The translations under genes were made by a program, and so were the position numbers. Under the pieces are notes generated by a model. It was not told the origin of the DNA. It saw only the letters and a list, made by a program, of their open reading frames with translations, and made no database searches. 39,892 bases of DNA. It comes from an uncultured Oscillospiraceae bacterium. GTDB lineage: Bacteria; Bacillota; Clostridia; Oscillospirales; Oscillospiraceae. Of the stretch, positions 15,520 through 23,891 are shown in pieces. Each line of letters opens with the position of its first letter. The stretch's first letter is position 1. The DNA lies in NCBI GenBank assembly GCA_947629955.1, contig CANRFT010000017.1, positions 1 to 39,892 on the forward strand, written 5' to 3'.

Positions 15520-17178
15520 TCATACTTCCGTGATAACAGGCAGGATCATGGGATTCCGCTTGGTCTTCTTATAGAGGTAGTTGGACAGGTCGCCCTTGAT
15601 GGCGCTCTTGATGGAGGACCAGTCCCGGATGTTGTTGTCCTCGCAGTCGTAGAGAGCGTCCTGGGCCACCTGGCGCAGCTCCTCCATCAGCTCCTCAGAC
15701 TCCTTCACATAGACGAACCCCCGGGTGATGATGTCCGGCCCGGAGATGATCTGGCCATCCTCGGCGGAGATGACGGTGGCCACCACGATCATGCCGTCCT
15801 GGGCCAGGTGCTGGCGGTCCCGGAGGACCACCGCCCCCACGTCGCCCACGCCGTAGCCGTCCACGAACACCCGCCCGGCGGGAACGGTACCGTTGACCTT
15901 GATGGAGCTGCGGCTCACCTCAATGATGTGGCCGATGTCGCTGATAACGATGTTTTTGGGGTCCATGCCCATGTCCCGGGCCAGCTTGGCATGGGTCTTC
16001 AGGTGCCGCTGCTCCCCGTGGACGGGGATGAAGAACCTGGGCCGCACCAGGGCGTGGATGATCTTCAGCTCCTCCTGGCAGGCGTGGCCCGACACGTGGA
16101 GGGGCAGCTCCCGCTCGTTGACCACCTCAGCGTCCCGGCGGTAGAGCTCGTTGACCACGCTGTCCACCGCGTTCTCGTTGCCGGGGATAGCGCTGGCGGA
16201 GATGATGACCCGGTCCCCCGGCTGGATGTCCACCTGCCGGTGGGTGTTGAAGGCCATCCGGGTCAGGGCGGACATGGTCTCCCCCTGGCTGCCGGTGGTG
16301 ATGATGCACACCTTGTCCTTTGGCAGGCTCTTGATCTGGTTGATGTCCACCATGGTACCCGCCGGGGGCGTCATATAGCCCAGCTCGGTGGACACCTTCA
16401 GGGCGTTCTCCATGGACCGGCCGGTGACGGCCACCTTGCGGCCGTACTTGGCGGCCACGTCGATGATCTGCTGGATGCGGTCGATGTTGGAGGAGAAGGT
16501 GGTAACGATGATCCGCTGGTCGCAGCCCCGGAACAGCGCCTCGAAGGAGGCGCCCACGCTCCGCTCGCTCTTGGTGTAGCCGGGCCGCTCCACATTGGTG
16601 GAGTCGCACAGCAGGCACAGGACCCCCTCGTTGCCCAGCTGGCCCAGCCGGGTCAGGTCGATCATGCCGCCCTGGATGGGGGTGGAGTCGATCTTGAAAT
16701 CGCCGGTGTGGACGCATACGCCGATGGGAGTGCGGATGGCGAAGGCCACCGCGTCGGAGATGGAGTGGTTCACGTGGATGAACTCCACGGAGAAGCACCC
16801 CGCCTTGACCACGTCCCCCGCCTCGCAGGTGACGAGCTTGACCTTGTTCTCCAGCCTGTGCTCCTCCAGCTTCAGCTTGATGAGCCCGGCGGACATGCGT
16901 GTGGCGTAGATGGGGGCGTTCACGTCCCGCATGAGATAGGGGATGGCCCCGATGTGGTCCTCGTGTCCGTGGGTGATAAAGATGGCCCGGATACGGTCCC
17001 TGTTCTGGACGAGATATGTGAAATCGGGGATGACCACGTCGATGCCGTACATATCGTTGTCAGGGAAGCCCATGCCCACGTCCACCAGAATGATGTCGTT
17101 CCCGTACTCGTACACAGTGAGGTTCTTGCCGATCTCATTGAGGCCGCCAAGGGAGATGATTTTCAGTTTTTCTGCCAT
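15520..17178 (-). CDS. rnj: Ribonuclease J
   Basis: This 552-aa metallo-beta-lactamase/beta-CASP enzyme performs 5'-to-3' exonucleolytic and endonucleolytic RNA decay and rRNA maturation. Zinc-binding HGHEDH is at 70-75, with further ligands in the HVNHS and HTGDFK segments. The beta-CASP region (SGHACQEEL, PVHGEQRHL) and the RNase J C-terminal domain are intact. The start is ATG 17178, with AAAGGAG upstream; a 32-residue N-terminal extension in the same frame lacks family similarity. The promoter lies about 200 bases away, leaving a long structured leader. Confidence 0.96.
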   Translation of the reverse strand: MAEKLKIISLGGLNEIGKNLTVYEYGNDIILVDVGMGFPDNDMYGIDVVIPDFTYLVQNRDRIRAIFITHGHEDHIGAIPYLMRDVNAPIYATRMSAGLIKLKLEEHRLENKVKLVTCEAGDVVKAGCFSVEFIHVNHSISDAVAFAIRTPIGVCVHTGDFKIDSTPIQGGMIDLTRLGQLGNEGVLCLLCDSTNVERPGYTKSERSVGASFEALFRGCDQRIIVTTFSSNIDRIQQIIDVAAKYGRKVAVTGRSMENALKVSTELGYMTPPAGTMVDINQIKSLPKDKVCIITTGSQGETMSALTRMAFNTHRQVDIQPGDRVIISASAIPGNENAVDSVVNELYRRDAEVVNERELPLHVSGHACQEELKIIHALVRPRFFIPVHGEQRHLKTHAKLARDMGMDPKNIVISDIGHIIEVSRSSIKVNGTVPAGRVFVDGYGVGDVGAVVLRDRQHLAQDGMIVVATVISAEDGQIISGPDIITRGFVYVKESEELMEELRQVAQDALYDCEDNNIRDWSSIKSAIKGDLSNYLYKKTKRNPMILPVITEV

Positions 17179-17383
17179 AATTGCTCCTTTCCAGGTGAAA
17201 ATAGCGGGGTTTTTGCGCAGGACGACACAGCCGGTCCTCATTGCCCGGCTTTTCGTCCTATATGTATGGTACATATCAAAAGCGCACTCTCTGGCGCTTT
17301 ACGCCTCAGCAAACACGCTCGGCCCTTTTCGGGGAGCGGTCCCGGCCATGCCGCGATACAGGGCGGACAGCCGCATTGCGGCT

Positions 17384-17412
17384 ATTTTACCACGGGCCGC
17401 CCGCGTTGTAAA
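17384..17412 (-). promoter_or_regulatory. Sigma-A promoter of rnj
   Basis: On the minus strand, TTTACA (17407-17412), a 17-bp spacer and TAAAAT (17384-17389). Transcription would start near 17377, about 200 bases before the start codon. Confidence 0.65.
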
Positions 17413-17448
17413 GGGTTTTTTGACGAAGGGTTCCTGTCCGCACGCAAA

Positions 17449-17479
17449 AGGAGCTGCCGGCTCAACGCCGACAGCTCCT
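17449..17479 (-). terminator. Terminator of the ECF-linked membrane-protein gene
   Basis: A 13-bp stem with one mismatch (17449-17461 with 17467-17479), 5-base loop, followed on the minus strand by TTTTG. It lies 34 bases after the stop. Confidence 0.85.
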
Positions 17480-17512
17480 CTCGTATTTTCTCTTGCTCGG
17501 AACGGCTCTTTG

Positions 17513-18262
17513 TCACGGGATGGCGTCGATCAAGTCGATCAGCTGCGCCGGGGTCAGCCGGTCGCTCCAGATGTTGAGATACACATCCCCACTGGAGAAG
17601 GTGACCAGCAATCGCGTCTCCGTCTGCCCCGCCAGGTAGTCCGTCAGGGTTTCCCGGGTGTAGATCTCCCGGCCTTCCACCCGTGGCCGGTGGTCGTACA
17701 CCATCACGCACAGGCTCTCTCCGTACTCCATAGAGCCGTCCGGCGTGGGGAACAGATGGTCCTCCAGGGCATAGGACCCCCGCAGCATATTGTATTCCGT
17801 GCCGTCCTTCATGGTGGTGTGGTAGAGGTCCGCCCTGTTCAGGAAGAAGCCCCCCGGTAACCGGTCAGGCAGGTGCGTCCCCAGTTCGCCCAAATCGTCC
17901 AGCGCCAGGTCGATGAACTCCGCATCGGCCACATCCCGGATGTCCTCAGTAGCCGGGAACTGGGCGACGCTGGCGATCCCCGGGTCCACGCCCTCCGGCA
18001 ACATATTGTCGCCGGGCACATCGACGCCGCCGGGCACATCGACGCCGCCGGGCGCTTCAACGCCGCCGCCGGGCACTCCGGCGCCGCCGCCCTCGGGCCG
18101 GCTCCACCGCCACACCAGCACGCCGCCCGCCACCAGACACAGGCAGGCCGCCAGCGCGGCCCATCTCACCCAGGTCCGGCGCTTTTTCTGATACTCCACG
18201 GCCTCGGTGACGTACTCGTCCCGGACGTCCCCCAGGGCCGCCCACAGCTTCTCTCCGCTCAT
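17513..18262 (-). CDS. Single-pass membrane protein paired with an ECF sigma factor
   Basis: The 249-aa protein has a short cytoplasmic N-terminus (about 1-32), one transmembrane helix (about 33-52), a low-complexity Gly/Pro/Val linker with repeats of GGVDVP (about 60-84), and an extracytoplasmic domain to the end. It overlaps the sigma gene (ATGA at 18259-18262), the usual arrangement for a cognate anti-sigma factor. However, I see no zinc-binding ZAS motif and no other known anti-sigma domain. Anti-sigma or sensor function is inferred from context only. The linker repeats are 18-bp tandem units. Confidence 0.8.
   Translation of the reverse strand: MSGEKLWAALGDVRDEYVTEAVEYQKKRRTWVRWAALAACLCLVAGGVLVWRWSRPEGGGAGVPGGGVEAPGGVDVPGGVDVPGDNMLPEGVDPGIASVAQFPATEDIRDVADAEFIDLALDDLGELGTHLPDRLPGGFFLNRADLYHTTMKDGTEYNMLRGSYALEDHLFPTPDGSMEYGESLCVMVYDHRPRVEGREIYTRETLTDYLAGQTETRLLVTFSSGDVYLNIWSDRLTPAQLIDLIDAIP
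18014..18088 (-). repeat. Tandem 18-bp repeat encoding the GGVDVP linker
   Basis: Two identical 18-base units (18014-18031 and 18032-18049) are followed by two degenerate units (18050-18067 and 18071-18088). They keep the reading frame and encode a flexible linker just after the membrane helix. Confidence 0.85.
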
Positions 18263-18816
18263 GCGAATACCCCCCGTTCCGTCAGATAGGTTTTAAGACG
18301 CTTCCGCACCCGCGCCAGCCGGACGGACACGTTCTTCTCCGACAGACCGGTCCGCTCCGCGATGAGAGCGTAAGGGTCGCAGAACCAGTACCGCCGCAGG
18401 AAGATCACCCGATCCAACCGGTCCAGCCCCTCTAAAAAGCGGTCCAGCAGGCGGGTCAGCTCCTCCGTCTCCGCCGCGTCCTCCACCGAGGCGGCAGAGG
18501 GCAGGCACTCCGCCAGCTCCTCCAGGGGCACATCCCCTGTCCCATCCCGTTTCTGTGCCGTGTTGGCCCGCCAGCGGGAGACGGAGATATGGCGGACAAG
18601 TTTACATAAAAACGTCAGCAGCGGATGGGGCCGCGCCGGCGGGATGGCGTTCCAGGCACCCAGGTACGCGTCGTTGACACACTCCTCCGCGTCCCGCCGG
18701 TCCCCCACGATCTGCCGGGACAGCGCCCAGCAGGCGGGGCCGTACTTGGCGTCCGTCTCCTGGATGGCCCGCTCCGACCGGGCGAAATACAGTTCGATGA
18801 TGGCCTCGTCGTCCAC
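18259..18816 (-). CDS. ECF-type RNA polymerase sigma factor
   Basis: The 185-aa protein starts at GTG 18816 with GGGGGAG upstream. Region 2 covers about 18-85 (AEECVNDAYLGAWNAIPPARP), and region 4 covers about 115-175 (LDRVIFLRRYWFCDPYALIAERTGLSEKNVSVRLARVRKRL). It belongs to the Clostridia ECF group that starts with a DDEAIIELYFARSE-like segment. It is a clear paralog of the sigma at 30864, sharing the FARSE, KYGP and NAIPPARP signatures. Its stop overlaps the membrane-protein start. Confidence 0.93.
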   Translation of the reverse strand: MDDEAIIELYFARSERAIQETDAKYGPACWALSRQIVGDRRDAEECVNDAYLGAWNAIPPARPHPLLTFLCKLVRHISVSRWRANTAQKRDGTGDVPLEELAECLPSAASVEDAAETEELTRLLDRFLEGLDRLDRVIFLRRYWFCDPYALIAERTGLSEKNVSVRLARVRKRLKTYLTERGVFA

Positions 18817-18894
18817 GCCGCTCCCCCCTTTTTTTGTCCTCTCACCTCTATACTCGCGATTTGGCGGGAGATACTACACCGATTTGAATCTTTT

Positions 18895-19575
18895 TCACAG
18901 CGCCAGCGGCACCGGTCTGGTCATGGTCAGGCTGTCCGGGGTCACGTCACACTCCACCGCCAGCACCTCCACCCCGGCGGCATACGCCTCCCGGAGGGCC
19001 TGCCCGAATGCCGGGTGGGTAGCGTCGTTGGGGGAAAAGGACTTCATGCCCGCCATCTGGATCACAAAGCACACGGCGGCCTCGTACCCCTGTTTTTTGG
19101 CCTCGACCAGCTCCCGGAGGTGCTTCACCCCCCGCTCGGTGGGGGCGTCGGGAAAATAGGCGTGGCCGTCCACCTCCAGGGTGACTCCCTTCACCTCCAC
19201 GAAGCCCCTCCGCTCCCCCGCCTCAAAATAGAAGTCGAACCGGGAACTGCCCCATTTCGTCTCCGGGCGGAGCAGGGTCAGATTGTCCGCAAAATGGCCC
19301 GCCTCCGCCCACTCCGCAAAGACTTTGTTGGGGGCCTGGGCATCCATGTTCACCAGCAGGCCGTCCTTGTCCACGGCCACCAGGTCATATTTCGTCTTCC
19401 GGGCGGGATTTTCGCCTCCCTCCAGCCAGACGGTCCGGCCGGGGAGCAGCAGCTCCCGGCACCGCCCCGTGTTCTTCACGTGGACGATCTCCACCCCGCC
19501 GTTCAGCCCCACCCTCGCGATGAACCGGTTGGGCCGGGCCAGGAATTTCGCGGGCAGAATATGGTCATAAGTCAC
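18895..19575 (-). CDS. sfsA: SfsA-family protein
   Basis: The 226-aa protein matches SfsA (sugar fermentation stimulation protein A). It has an N-terminal OB-like half and a C-terminal nuclease-like half carrying KWGSSRFDFYFE, RGFVEVKGVTLE and FPDAPTERGVKHL (about 110-160). The family binds DNA and is suspected to be a nuclease; its physiological role is unclear. I chose GTG 19575 because AGGGGTG ends 6 bases upstream; the GTG at 19584 overlaps that SD. It has its own promoter. Confidence 0.92.
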   Translation of the reverse strand: MTYDHILPAKFLARPNRFIARVGLNGGVEIVHVKNTGRCRELLLPGRTVWLEGGENPARKTKYDLVAVDKDGLLVNMDAQAPNKVFAEWAEAGHFADNLTLLRPETKWGSSRFDFYFEAGERRGFVEVKGVTLEVDGHAYFPDAPTERGVKHLRELVEAKKQGYEAAVCFVIQMAGMKSFSPNDATHPAFGQALREAYAAGVEVLAVECDVTPDSLTMTRPVPLAL

Positions 19576-19596
19576 AGGGATCACCCCTTTTTTGAT

Positions 19597-19625
19597 ATTT
19601 TATCACAAAAAACGCCCTCCGTCAA
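19597..19625 (-). promoter_or_regulatory. Sigma-A promoter of sfsA
   Basis: On the minus strand, TTGACG (19620-19625), a 17-bp spacer and TAAAAT (19597-19602), 22 bases before the start codon. Confidence 0.75.
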
Positions 19626-19718
19626 ATTGTACAAAATTTAACCGGATAAAGTGTGACCCATCCACCCTTTGTGCGCCGGCCCCCATTCGATTTGGCACAT
19701 CTTGTGGTCCCGTCAGAA

Positions 19719-19737
19719 TTTGTCGAATTTTGTCGAA
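19719..19737 (+). promoter_or_regulatory. Tandem Spo0A boxes
   Basis: Two copies of TTTGTCGAA, the canonical 0A box (core TGTCGAA), lie at 19719-19727 and 19729-19737, exactly 10 bp apart and so on the same face of DNA. They sit just upstream of the -35 of the small gene at 19801, a position typical for Spo0A activation. Confidence 0.7.
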
Positions 19738-19746
19738 ACTTTTCTC

Positions 19747-19775
19747 TTGCGGCGGGCGATCCATTCGACAATAAT
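19747..19775 (+). promoter_or_regulatory. Promoter with an inverted Spo0A box over its -10
   Basis: TTGCGG (19747-19752), a 17-bp spacer and AATAAT (19770-19775). An inverted 0A core (TTCGACA, 19764-19770) overlaps the -10, so Spo0A could repress as well as activate here. Confidence 0.45.
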
Positions 19776-19800
19776 GGGGGCCAAAGGAGGTCGAACTGCT

Positions 19801-20070
19801 ATGCGTGAACTATTTTTACAGACCCTGGAACTGCCGGACGAGCAGGGCGTTCTCAGACAGTACGACTATTCCATCCTCATCGGCGAGATGGATGTGGGCC
19901 GCTTCTTCTGCGAGAGCTACGGCGTCAAGGTGGCCCAGCGGGACGGCCCGGATGCCTCCGTGCCCAATGTGACGTGCAGCATCCAGCGCATCGACGAGCT
20001 GTCCACCCTGCTACTGCGCCACGGCGTCACCCCCGCGACGCTGGCCGATGTGGTCCAGGACTGGCTTTAG
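19801..20070 (+). CDS. Small DUF6514-like protein behind Spo0A boxes
   Basis: The 89-aa protein starts at ATG 19801, with AAAGGAGGT at ideal spacing. It is soluble and acidic, with no membrane segment. The layout resembles the DUF6514 small-protein family of Clostridia: an N-terminal strand pair, ESYGVKV near residue 40, and the C-terminal RIDELSTLLLRHGVTPATLADVVQDWL. I am moderately sure of that family; its function is unknown. The promoter carries tandem Spo0A boxes, suggesting expression around sporulation entry or stationary phase. Confidence 0.8.
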   Translation: MRELFLQTLELPDEQGVLRQYDYSILIGEMDVGRFFCESYGVKVAQRDGPDASVPNVTCSIQRIDELSTLLLRHGVTPATLADVVQDWL

Positions 20071-20082
20071 CGCTGTCGGAAA

Positions 20083-20127
20083 ATAACGGGGGCCGCCGCC
20101 GGCAAAACCGGCAGCGACCCCCGTTAT
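20083..20127 (-). terminator. Long hairpin between convergent genes, terminator mainly for the minus strand
   Basis: ATAACGGGGG (20083-20092) pairs with CCCCCGTTAT (20118-20127), with an inner GCCGG/CCGGC stem. On the minus strand it is followed by TTTTCC; the plus side lacks a T tract. Confidence 0.7.
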
Positions 20128-20150
20128 GTCAACCGTTATCTTTCTTTATG

Positions 20151-21218
20151 TCAACTCAAAATGTCCTCGGCCACCCGGTCGGCCACCTGGCCCACCCCGT
20201 CGAAGTCTACATAGGGGTGATACAGGCCCTCCAGCTTATCATGGGCCTCCTTGGCCTGGGTGAGATCGGCCATGCCGTCGTCCATGAGGGCGCCCGCCAC
20301 CCGCCTGGTGAAGCGGAGCCTGGGCCGGCTGATCCGGTACAGGTCGGGGTCCACCATGGCGTCCACCCGGATGCGCCGGTAGGGGTGCTTCGGCCAGGGG
20401 CTCTCGGTTGTGGAGGTGACAAAGGCCAGCCCCAGCTCCGGCAGGATCACATGGAGCAGCTTGTTGGGGGCCATGGGATCGGGGCAGGCCACCGCGTCGT
20501 GGCCCGCGGCCAGCGCCGCCGTCAAAACGGGGGCCAGCAGATGATGGCTCAGGCCGCAGCTGTCCGCCAGCTCATACACCCGGTCCGCCTGGGCGGTGAC
20601 GGTGTCCCACAGGGCCACCCGCCCCTGGCAGGAGATGGCGTTCAGGAACCGCTGGTCGCAGCGGCCCTCGCCGGAGCCGTGCTTCTTGATCTCCCGGCTG
20701 ATGATGCCCGCGGCCCGCTTGGCCATCTTGTGCTGGAGGGTCCCGGTATCCAGCAGCTCGCTCATGTCCTGCCGCAGCTCCCCCGCCGCCCCCAGGCAGC
20801 GGTAGGCACGCTTGTAGTGGCCCTTGTACTCGGCGAAGGCGGCCAGGATGTCGTCCTTCAGGGGCTGGAGCCCCGCCCGGTCATAATAGTCGCTGAGATC
20901 TAAGTATCGGTCGATGACACCGGGGCACTCCGGCTCGATGATGTGGGGGGACGTGCCGTCCACCACCGCCGCCCCCAGGGCGGGGATGATCACCGCGTCC
21001 AGGGAGTCCGGGTCGCCGGAGCAGAGGATCTCCTCCACGTCGTATCCCGCCGTCTGGGCGTGGCGGCCCACCCGCCGCATAAGGGTGGACTTGCCGCTCC
21101 CCGGCCCGCTCTTGATGACATATACCTGTTTGAATTTATCGGGATCGGACAGCTCATGGTAGAGGGAATAGAATCCGGAGGGCGTATTGGCCCCCAGGAA
21201 GTATCGCGTGTTGGGCAT
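20151..21218 (-). CDS. P-loop ATPase, PRK06851-like
   Basis: The 355-aa protein starts at ATG 21218, with GGAGGAGG upstream; a 12-residue extension lacks an SD. Walker A is in SGPGSGKSTLMRR (about 37-49), near the N-terminus after a RYFLGANTPSGFYSLY motif. The remaining sequence is soluble. It resembles the PRK06851 group of Bacilli and Clostridia, usually described only as an ATPase; its reaction is unknown. It is monocistronic and divergent from the MATE gene. A stem (21244-21250 with 21256-21262) lies in its leader just upstream of the SD. Confidence 0.85.
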   Translation of the reverse strand: MPNTRYFLGANTPSGFYSLYHELSDPDKFKQVYVIKSGPGSGKSTLMRRVGRHAQTAGYDVEEILCSGDPDSLDAVIIPALGAAVVDGTSPHIIEPECPGVIDRYLDLSDYYDRAGLQPLKDDILAAFAEYKGHYKRAYRCLGAAGELRQDMSELLDTGTLQHKMAKRAAGIISREIKKHGSGEGRCDQRFLNAISCQGRVALWDTVTAQADRVYELADSCGLSHHLLAPVLTAALAAGHDAVACPDPMAPNKLLHVILPELGLAFVTSTTESPWPKHPYRRIRVDAMVDPDLYRISRPRLRFTRRVAGALMDDGMADLTQAKEAHDKLEGLYHPYVDFDGVGQVADRVAEDILS

Positions 21219-21330
21219 AGCGTAAGGCCTCCTCCAAACTGGGCCGCCGTCCAAAACGGCGGTCCCTCGATTTCCATACCAGACTATGCCCTTTTCGCCG
21301 GAGAGGTGCCCCCTTTCCGCAGACGCGAAA

Positions 21331-21363
21331 CGCCGCCCTCCCCATGTCCCGGGGAGGGCGGCG
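21331..21363. repeat. Palindromic GC hairpin between divergent genes
   Basis: A perfect 13-bp stem, CGCCGCCCTCCCC with its complement, and a 7-base loop. No T tract follows it on either strand, and neither flanking gene ends here. Its 11-bp core recurs in the terminator at 39303. Confidence 0.8.
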
Positions 21364-21380
21364 CTGGTTAATTATCGGCC

Positions 21381-21409
21381 TTGCAAACTCACGGCACAGG
21401 GAGTATAAT
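21381..21409 (+). promoter_or_regulatory. Sigma-A promoter of the MATE gene
   Basis: TTGCAA (21381-21386), a 17-bp spacer and TATAAT (21404-21409), 57 bases before the ATG. Confidence 0.8.
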
Positions 21410-21465
21410 AACGGCTCAAAGACGACAGCAGCGCGGATACCGCCCAGAAAGAAAGGATCGCTCCC

Positions 21466-22854
21466 ATGGCCCCTCATGAACAACCCGGCCGCTCCGCGGC
21501 AGATCCCCGGAAGGTGCAGCTCTTTGAGCAGACGCCCATTCCCAGGGCGGTGATGACCCTCGCCGTCCCCACCATCCTCAGCTCGCTGGTGATGGTGCTC
21601 TACAATCTTGCCGACACCTATTTCGTAGGGATGCTGAACGACCCCATTCAGAACTCCGCGGTGACCCTGGCGGCGCCGGTGCTGCTGGCCTTCAACGCGG
21701 TGAACAACCTGTTCGGCGTGGGCTCCTCCAGCATGATGAGCCGGGCGCTGGGGCGACGGGACTACGAGACGGTCCGCCGCAGCTCCGCCTTCGGGTTCTA
21801 CTGCGCCCTGCTTTCCGCCGGGCTGTTCTCCCTTCTCTACACGGTGTTCCGGGGGTCCTTTCTGGTTATTCTCGGCGCTGACGACACCACCGCGCAGGCC
21901 ACCGCCGCCTATCTGCTCTGGACCGTCTCCTGCGGGGCCGTCCCGTCCATTCTGAACGTGGTGCTGGCCTATCTGGTGCGGGCCGAGGGCTCCTCCCTCC
22001 ACGCCAGCATCGGCACCATGAGCGGCTGTCTGCTGAATATCGCGTTGGACCCCTTTTTCATCCTGCCCTGGGGACTGAACATGGGTGCGGCGGGCGCGGG
22101 CCTGGCCACCTTTTTGTCCAACTGCGCCGCCTGCGGATATTTTTTCGTGCTGCTCTTCCTTAAGCGGGGGCGGACCTATGTCTGCGTCGATCCCTCCAAG
22201 CTGAGATTCGATTGGGACGTGATCGCCGGGGTCTGCTCGGTGGGGATTCCCGCCGCCATCCAGAACCTGCTGAACGTGGTGGGGATGACGGTGCTGAACA
22301 ACTTCACCTCCTCCTTCAGCCCGGACGCGGTGGCGGCCATGGGCATCGCCCAGAAGATCCAGATCGTGCCCGTGCAGATCGCCATGGGCTTTTCCCAGGG
22401 TATCATGCCCCTGGTGGGGTATAACTACGCCTCGGGCGACGTCAAACGCATGAAGAAGACCATCCTGTTTACGGGAGGGATCATGGCCGTCTTCCTTGTG
22501 GCCGTGGCCGGCGGGTGCTGGGCAGGAGCCGGCTGGTTGTCCGGGCTGTTCATGAAAAAGCCCTCTGTGGTCGCCTACAGCGCCAGCTTCCTGCGGGGGC
22601 TGTGTCTGGCCATCCCCCCGCTCTGCGTGGACTTTTTGGGCGTGGGCGTGTTTCAGTCCTGCGGGCTGGGCCGCAACGCCCTCCTGTTCGCCGTTCTGCG
22701 GAAGATCGTGCTGGAGATCCCCGCCCTGTGCGTCCTGAACACGCTCTTCCCCCTGTATGGGCTGGCATACGCCCAGTTCTGCGCCGAGATCGTCCTGGCC
22801 ATTGCGGCGGTGATCGTGCTCCGGCGGCTGATCCGGAAACTGGAGAGCGCCTGA
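21466..22854 (+). CDS. MATE-family efflux transporter
   Basis: The 462-aa protein has about 12 hydrophobic helices in two related halves, the usual length for the family. The N-terminal helix sequence (PTILSSLVMVLYNLADTYFVG), GVGSSSMMSRALG and the mid-protein LDPFFI match the DinF/NorM-like bacterial MATE group, which exports cationic drugs or metabolites using a Na+ or H+ gradient. SD AAAGGA precedes the ATG. It has its own promoter; no terminator follows, so reading into the TtcA-like gene is possible. Substrate is unknown. Confidence 0.93.
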   Translation: MAPHEQPGRSAADPRKVQLFEQTPIPRAVMTLAVPTILSSLVMVLYNLADTYFVGMLNDPIQNSAVTLAAPVLLAFNAVNNLFGVGSSSMMSRALGRRDYETVRRSSAFGFYCALLSAGLFSLLYTVFRGSFLVILGADDTTAQATAAYLLWTVSCGAVPSILNVVLAYLVRAEGSSLHASIGTMSGCLLNIALDPFFILPWGLNMGAAGAGLATFLSNCAACGYFFVLLFLKRGRTYVCVDPSKLRFDWDVIAGVCSVGIPAAIQNLLNVVGMTVLNNFTSSFSPDAVAAMGIAQKIQIVPVQIAMGFSQGIMPLVGYNYASGDVKRMKKTILFTGGIMAVFLVAVAGGCWAGAGWLSGLFMKKPSVVAYSASFLRGLCLAIPPLCVDFLGVGVFQSCGLGRNALLFAVLRKIVLEIPALCVLNTLFPLYGLAYAQFCAEIVLAIAAVIVLRRLIRKLESA

Positions 22855-22957
22855 GCCGGCGGCCGGGCGGATCGGCCCGGACCGTCTGGCCGCCCCGAAA
22901 ACTGTCATATCTTTTCCGGCGACACAATAGCCGGTCAAACAGAGAGGATGGAGCGCT

Positions 22958-23881
22958 ATGGCACGGACCCTGGAGAAATATCAGCTGATCGAGCGGAGCA
23001 TCATCAAAAAATACCGCAAGGCGCTGTGGAATCCATTTGCCTACGCGGTAAAAAAGTACGAGCTCATCCAGCCGGGGGATAAGATCGCGGTGTGCGTCTC
23101 CGGCGGCAAGGACTCCATGCTCATGGCCAAGCTGATGCAGGAGCTCCACCGCCACAGCGACGTGCCCTTCGATCTGGTGTTTCTGGTGATGGATCCCGGC
23201 TACAATGAGGTCAACCGGCAGAAAATCGAGTCCAACGCCGCCCTGCTCCGGGTGCCGGTGGAGATCTTCGAGAGCAGCATCTTTGACATCGCCAACCACG
23301 CGGGGGGAAGTCCCTGTTACCTCTGCGCCCGGATGCGCCGGGGGCACCTCTACGCCAAGGCCAGAGAACTGGGCTGCAACAAGATCGCCCTGGGCCACCA
23401 TTTCAACGACGTGATCGAGACCACCGTGCTGGGACTGTTCTACGGCTCCCAGCTCCAGGGGATGATGCCCAAGCTCCACAGCACGAATTTTCCCGGCATG
23501 GAGCTCATCCGGCCCCTGTACTGCGTCCATGAGGAGGACATCATCGCCTGGGCCCGGTACAACGGCCTGGAGTTTTTGCAGTGCGCCTGCCGGTTCACCC
23601 AGGACGCCGCCGACCGGGCCGGGGCGTCCAAACGGCTGGAGATCAAGACGCTGCTGAAGCGGCTCCGGAAGGACAGCCCCGACATCGAAAAGAGCATCTT
23701 CAACGCCGTCCACGCCGTCATGCTGGACACCTTCCCCTGCTACAAGACCGGCGGCAGCTATCACTCGTTCCTGGAGGACTACGCGGAACACCCGGCCGGC
23801 GGCGGCGAATGGATCGGGCCCGCGGCTCGCGAAAACCCACATCCTGATCCGGCCGGTCCCCGGAAAATCAATGGTGCCTGA
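22958..23881 (+). CDS. TtcA-like PP-loop ATPase, probable tRNA thiolation enzyme
   Basis: The 307-aa protein has the PP-loop SGGKDS (48-53) that adenylates the tRNA base. Paired cysteines CYLC (120-123) and a further CAC (209-211) are arranged like the Fe-S ligands of TtcA, which makes 2-thiocytidine at tRNA position 32. GHHFNDVIETT (146-156) is also a family mark. The last 25 residues are Pro/Gly-rich and not conserved. SD-like AGAGAGGATGGAG precedes the ATG. Exact tRNA target is inferred from the family. Confidence 0.88.
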   Translation: MARTLEKYQLIERSIIKKYRKALWNPFAYAVKKYELIQPGDKIAVCVSGGKDSMLMAKLMQELHRHSDVPFDLVFLVMDPGYNEVNRQKIESNAALLRVPVEIFESSIFDIANHAGGSPCYLCARMRRGHLYAKARELGCNKIALGHHFNDVIETTVLGLFYGSQLQGMMPKLHSTNFPGMELIRPLYCVHEEDIIAWARYNGLEFLQCACRFTQDAADRAGASKRLEIKTLLKRLRKDSPDIEKSIFNAVHAVMLDTFPCYKTGGSYHSFLEDYAEHPAGGGEWIGPAARENPHPDPAGPRKINGA

Positions 23882-23891
23882 CAGCAAAACG

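Larger units (their letters stand above)
17179..17512 (-). other. Gene-free stretch: RNase J leader and promoter, and the end of the sigma-linked gene
   Basis: These 334 bases hold the rnj promoter (17384-17412), a transcribed leader of roughly 200 bases and the terminator of the upstream membrane-protein gene (17449-17479). The leader contains several hairpins. A two-tier stem pairs 17220-17225 with 17253-17258 and 17230-17234 with 17245-17249. An AAAGCGC/GCGCTTT hairpin is followed by a T tract. Another hairpin lies near the 5' end (AGCCGC/GCGGCT). I see no gene. Confidence 0.6.

Noticed and set aside
17096-17274. N-terminal extension of RNase J to 17274
   Set aside because: No SD and no family similarity before residue 33; ATG 17178 has AAAGGAG.
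22855-22910. GGCGGCC/GGCCGCC hairpin after the MATE gene as terminator
   Set aside because: No T tract follows and the loop is long; treated as uninformative.
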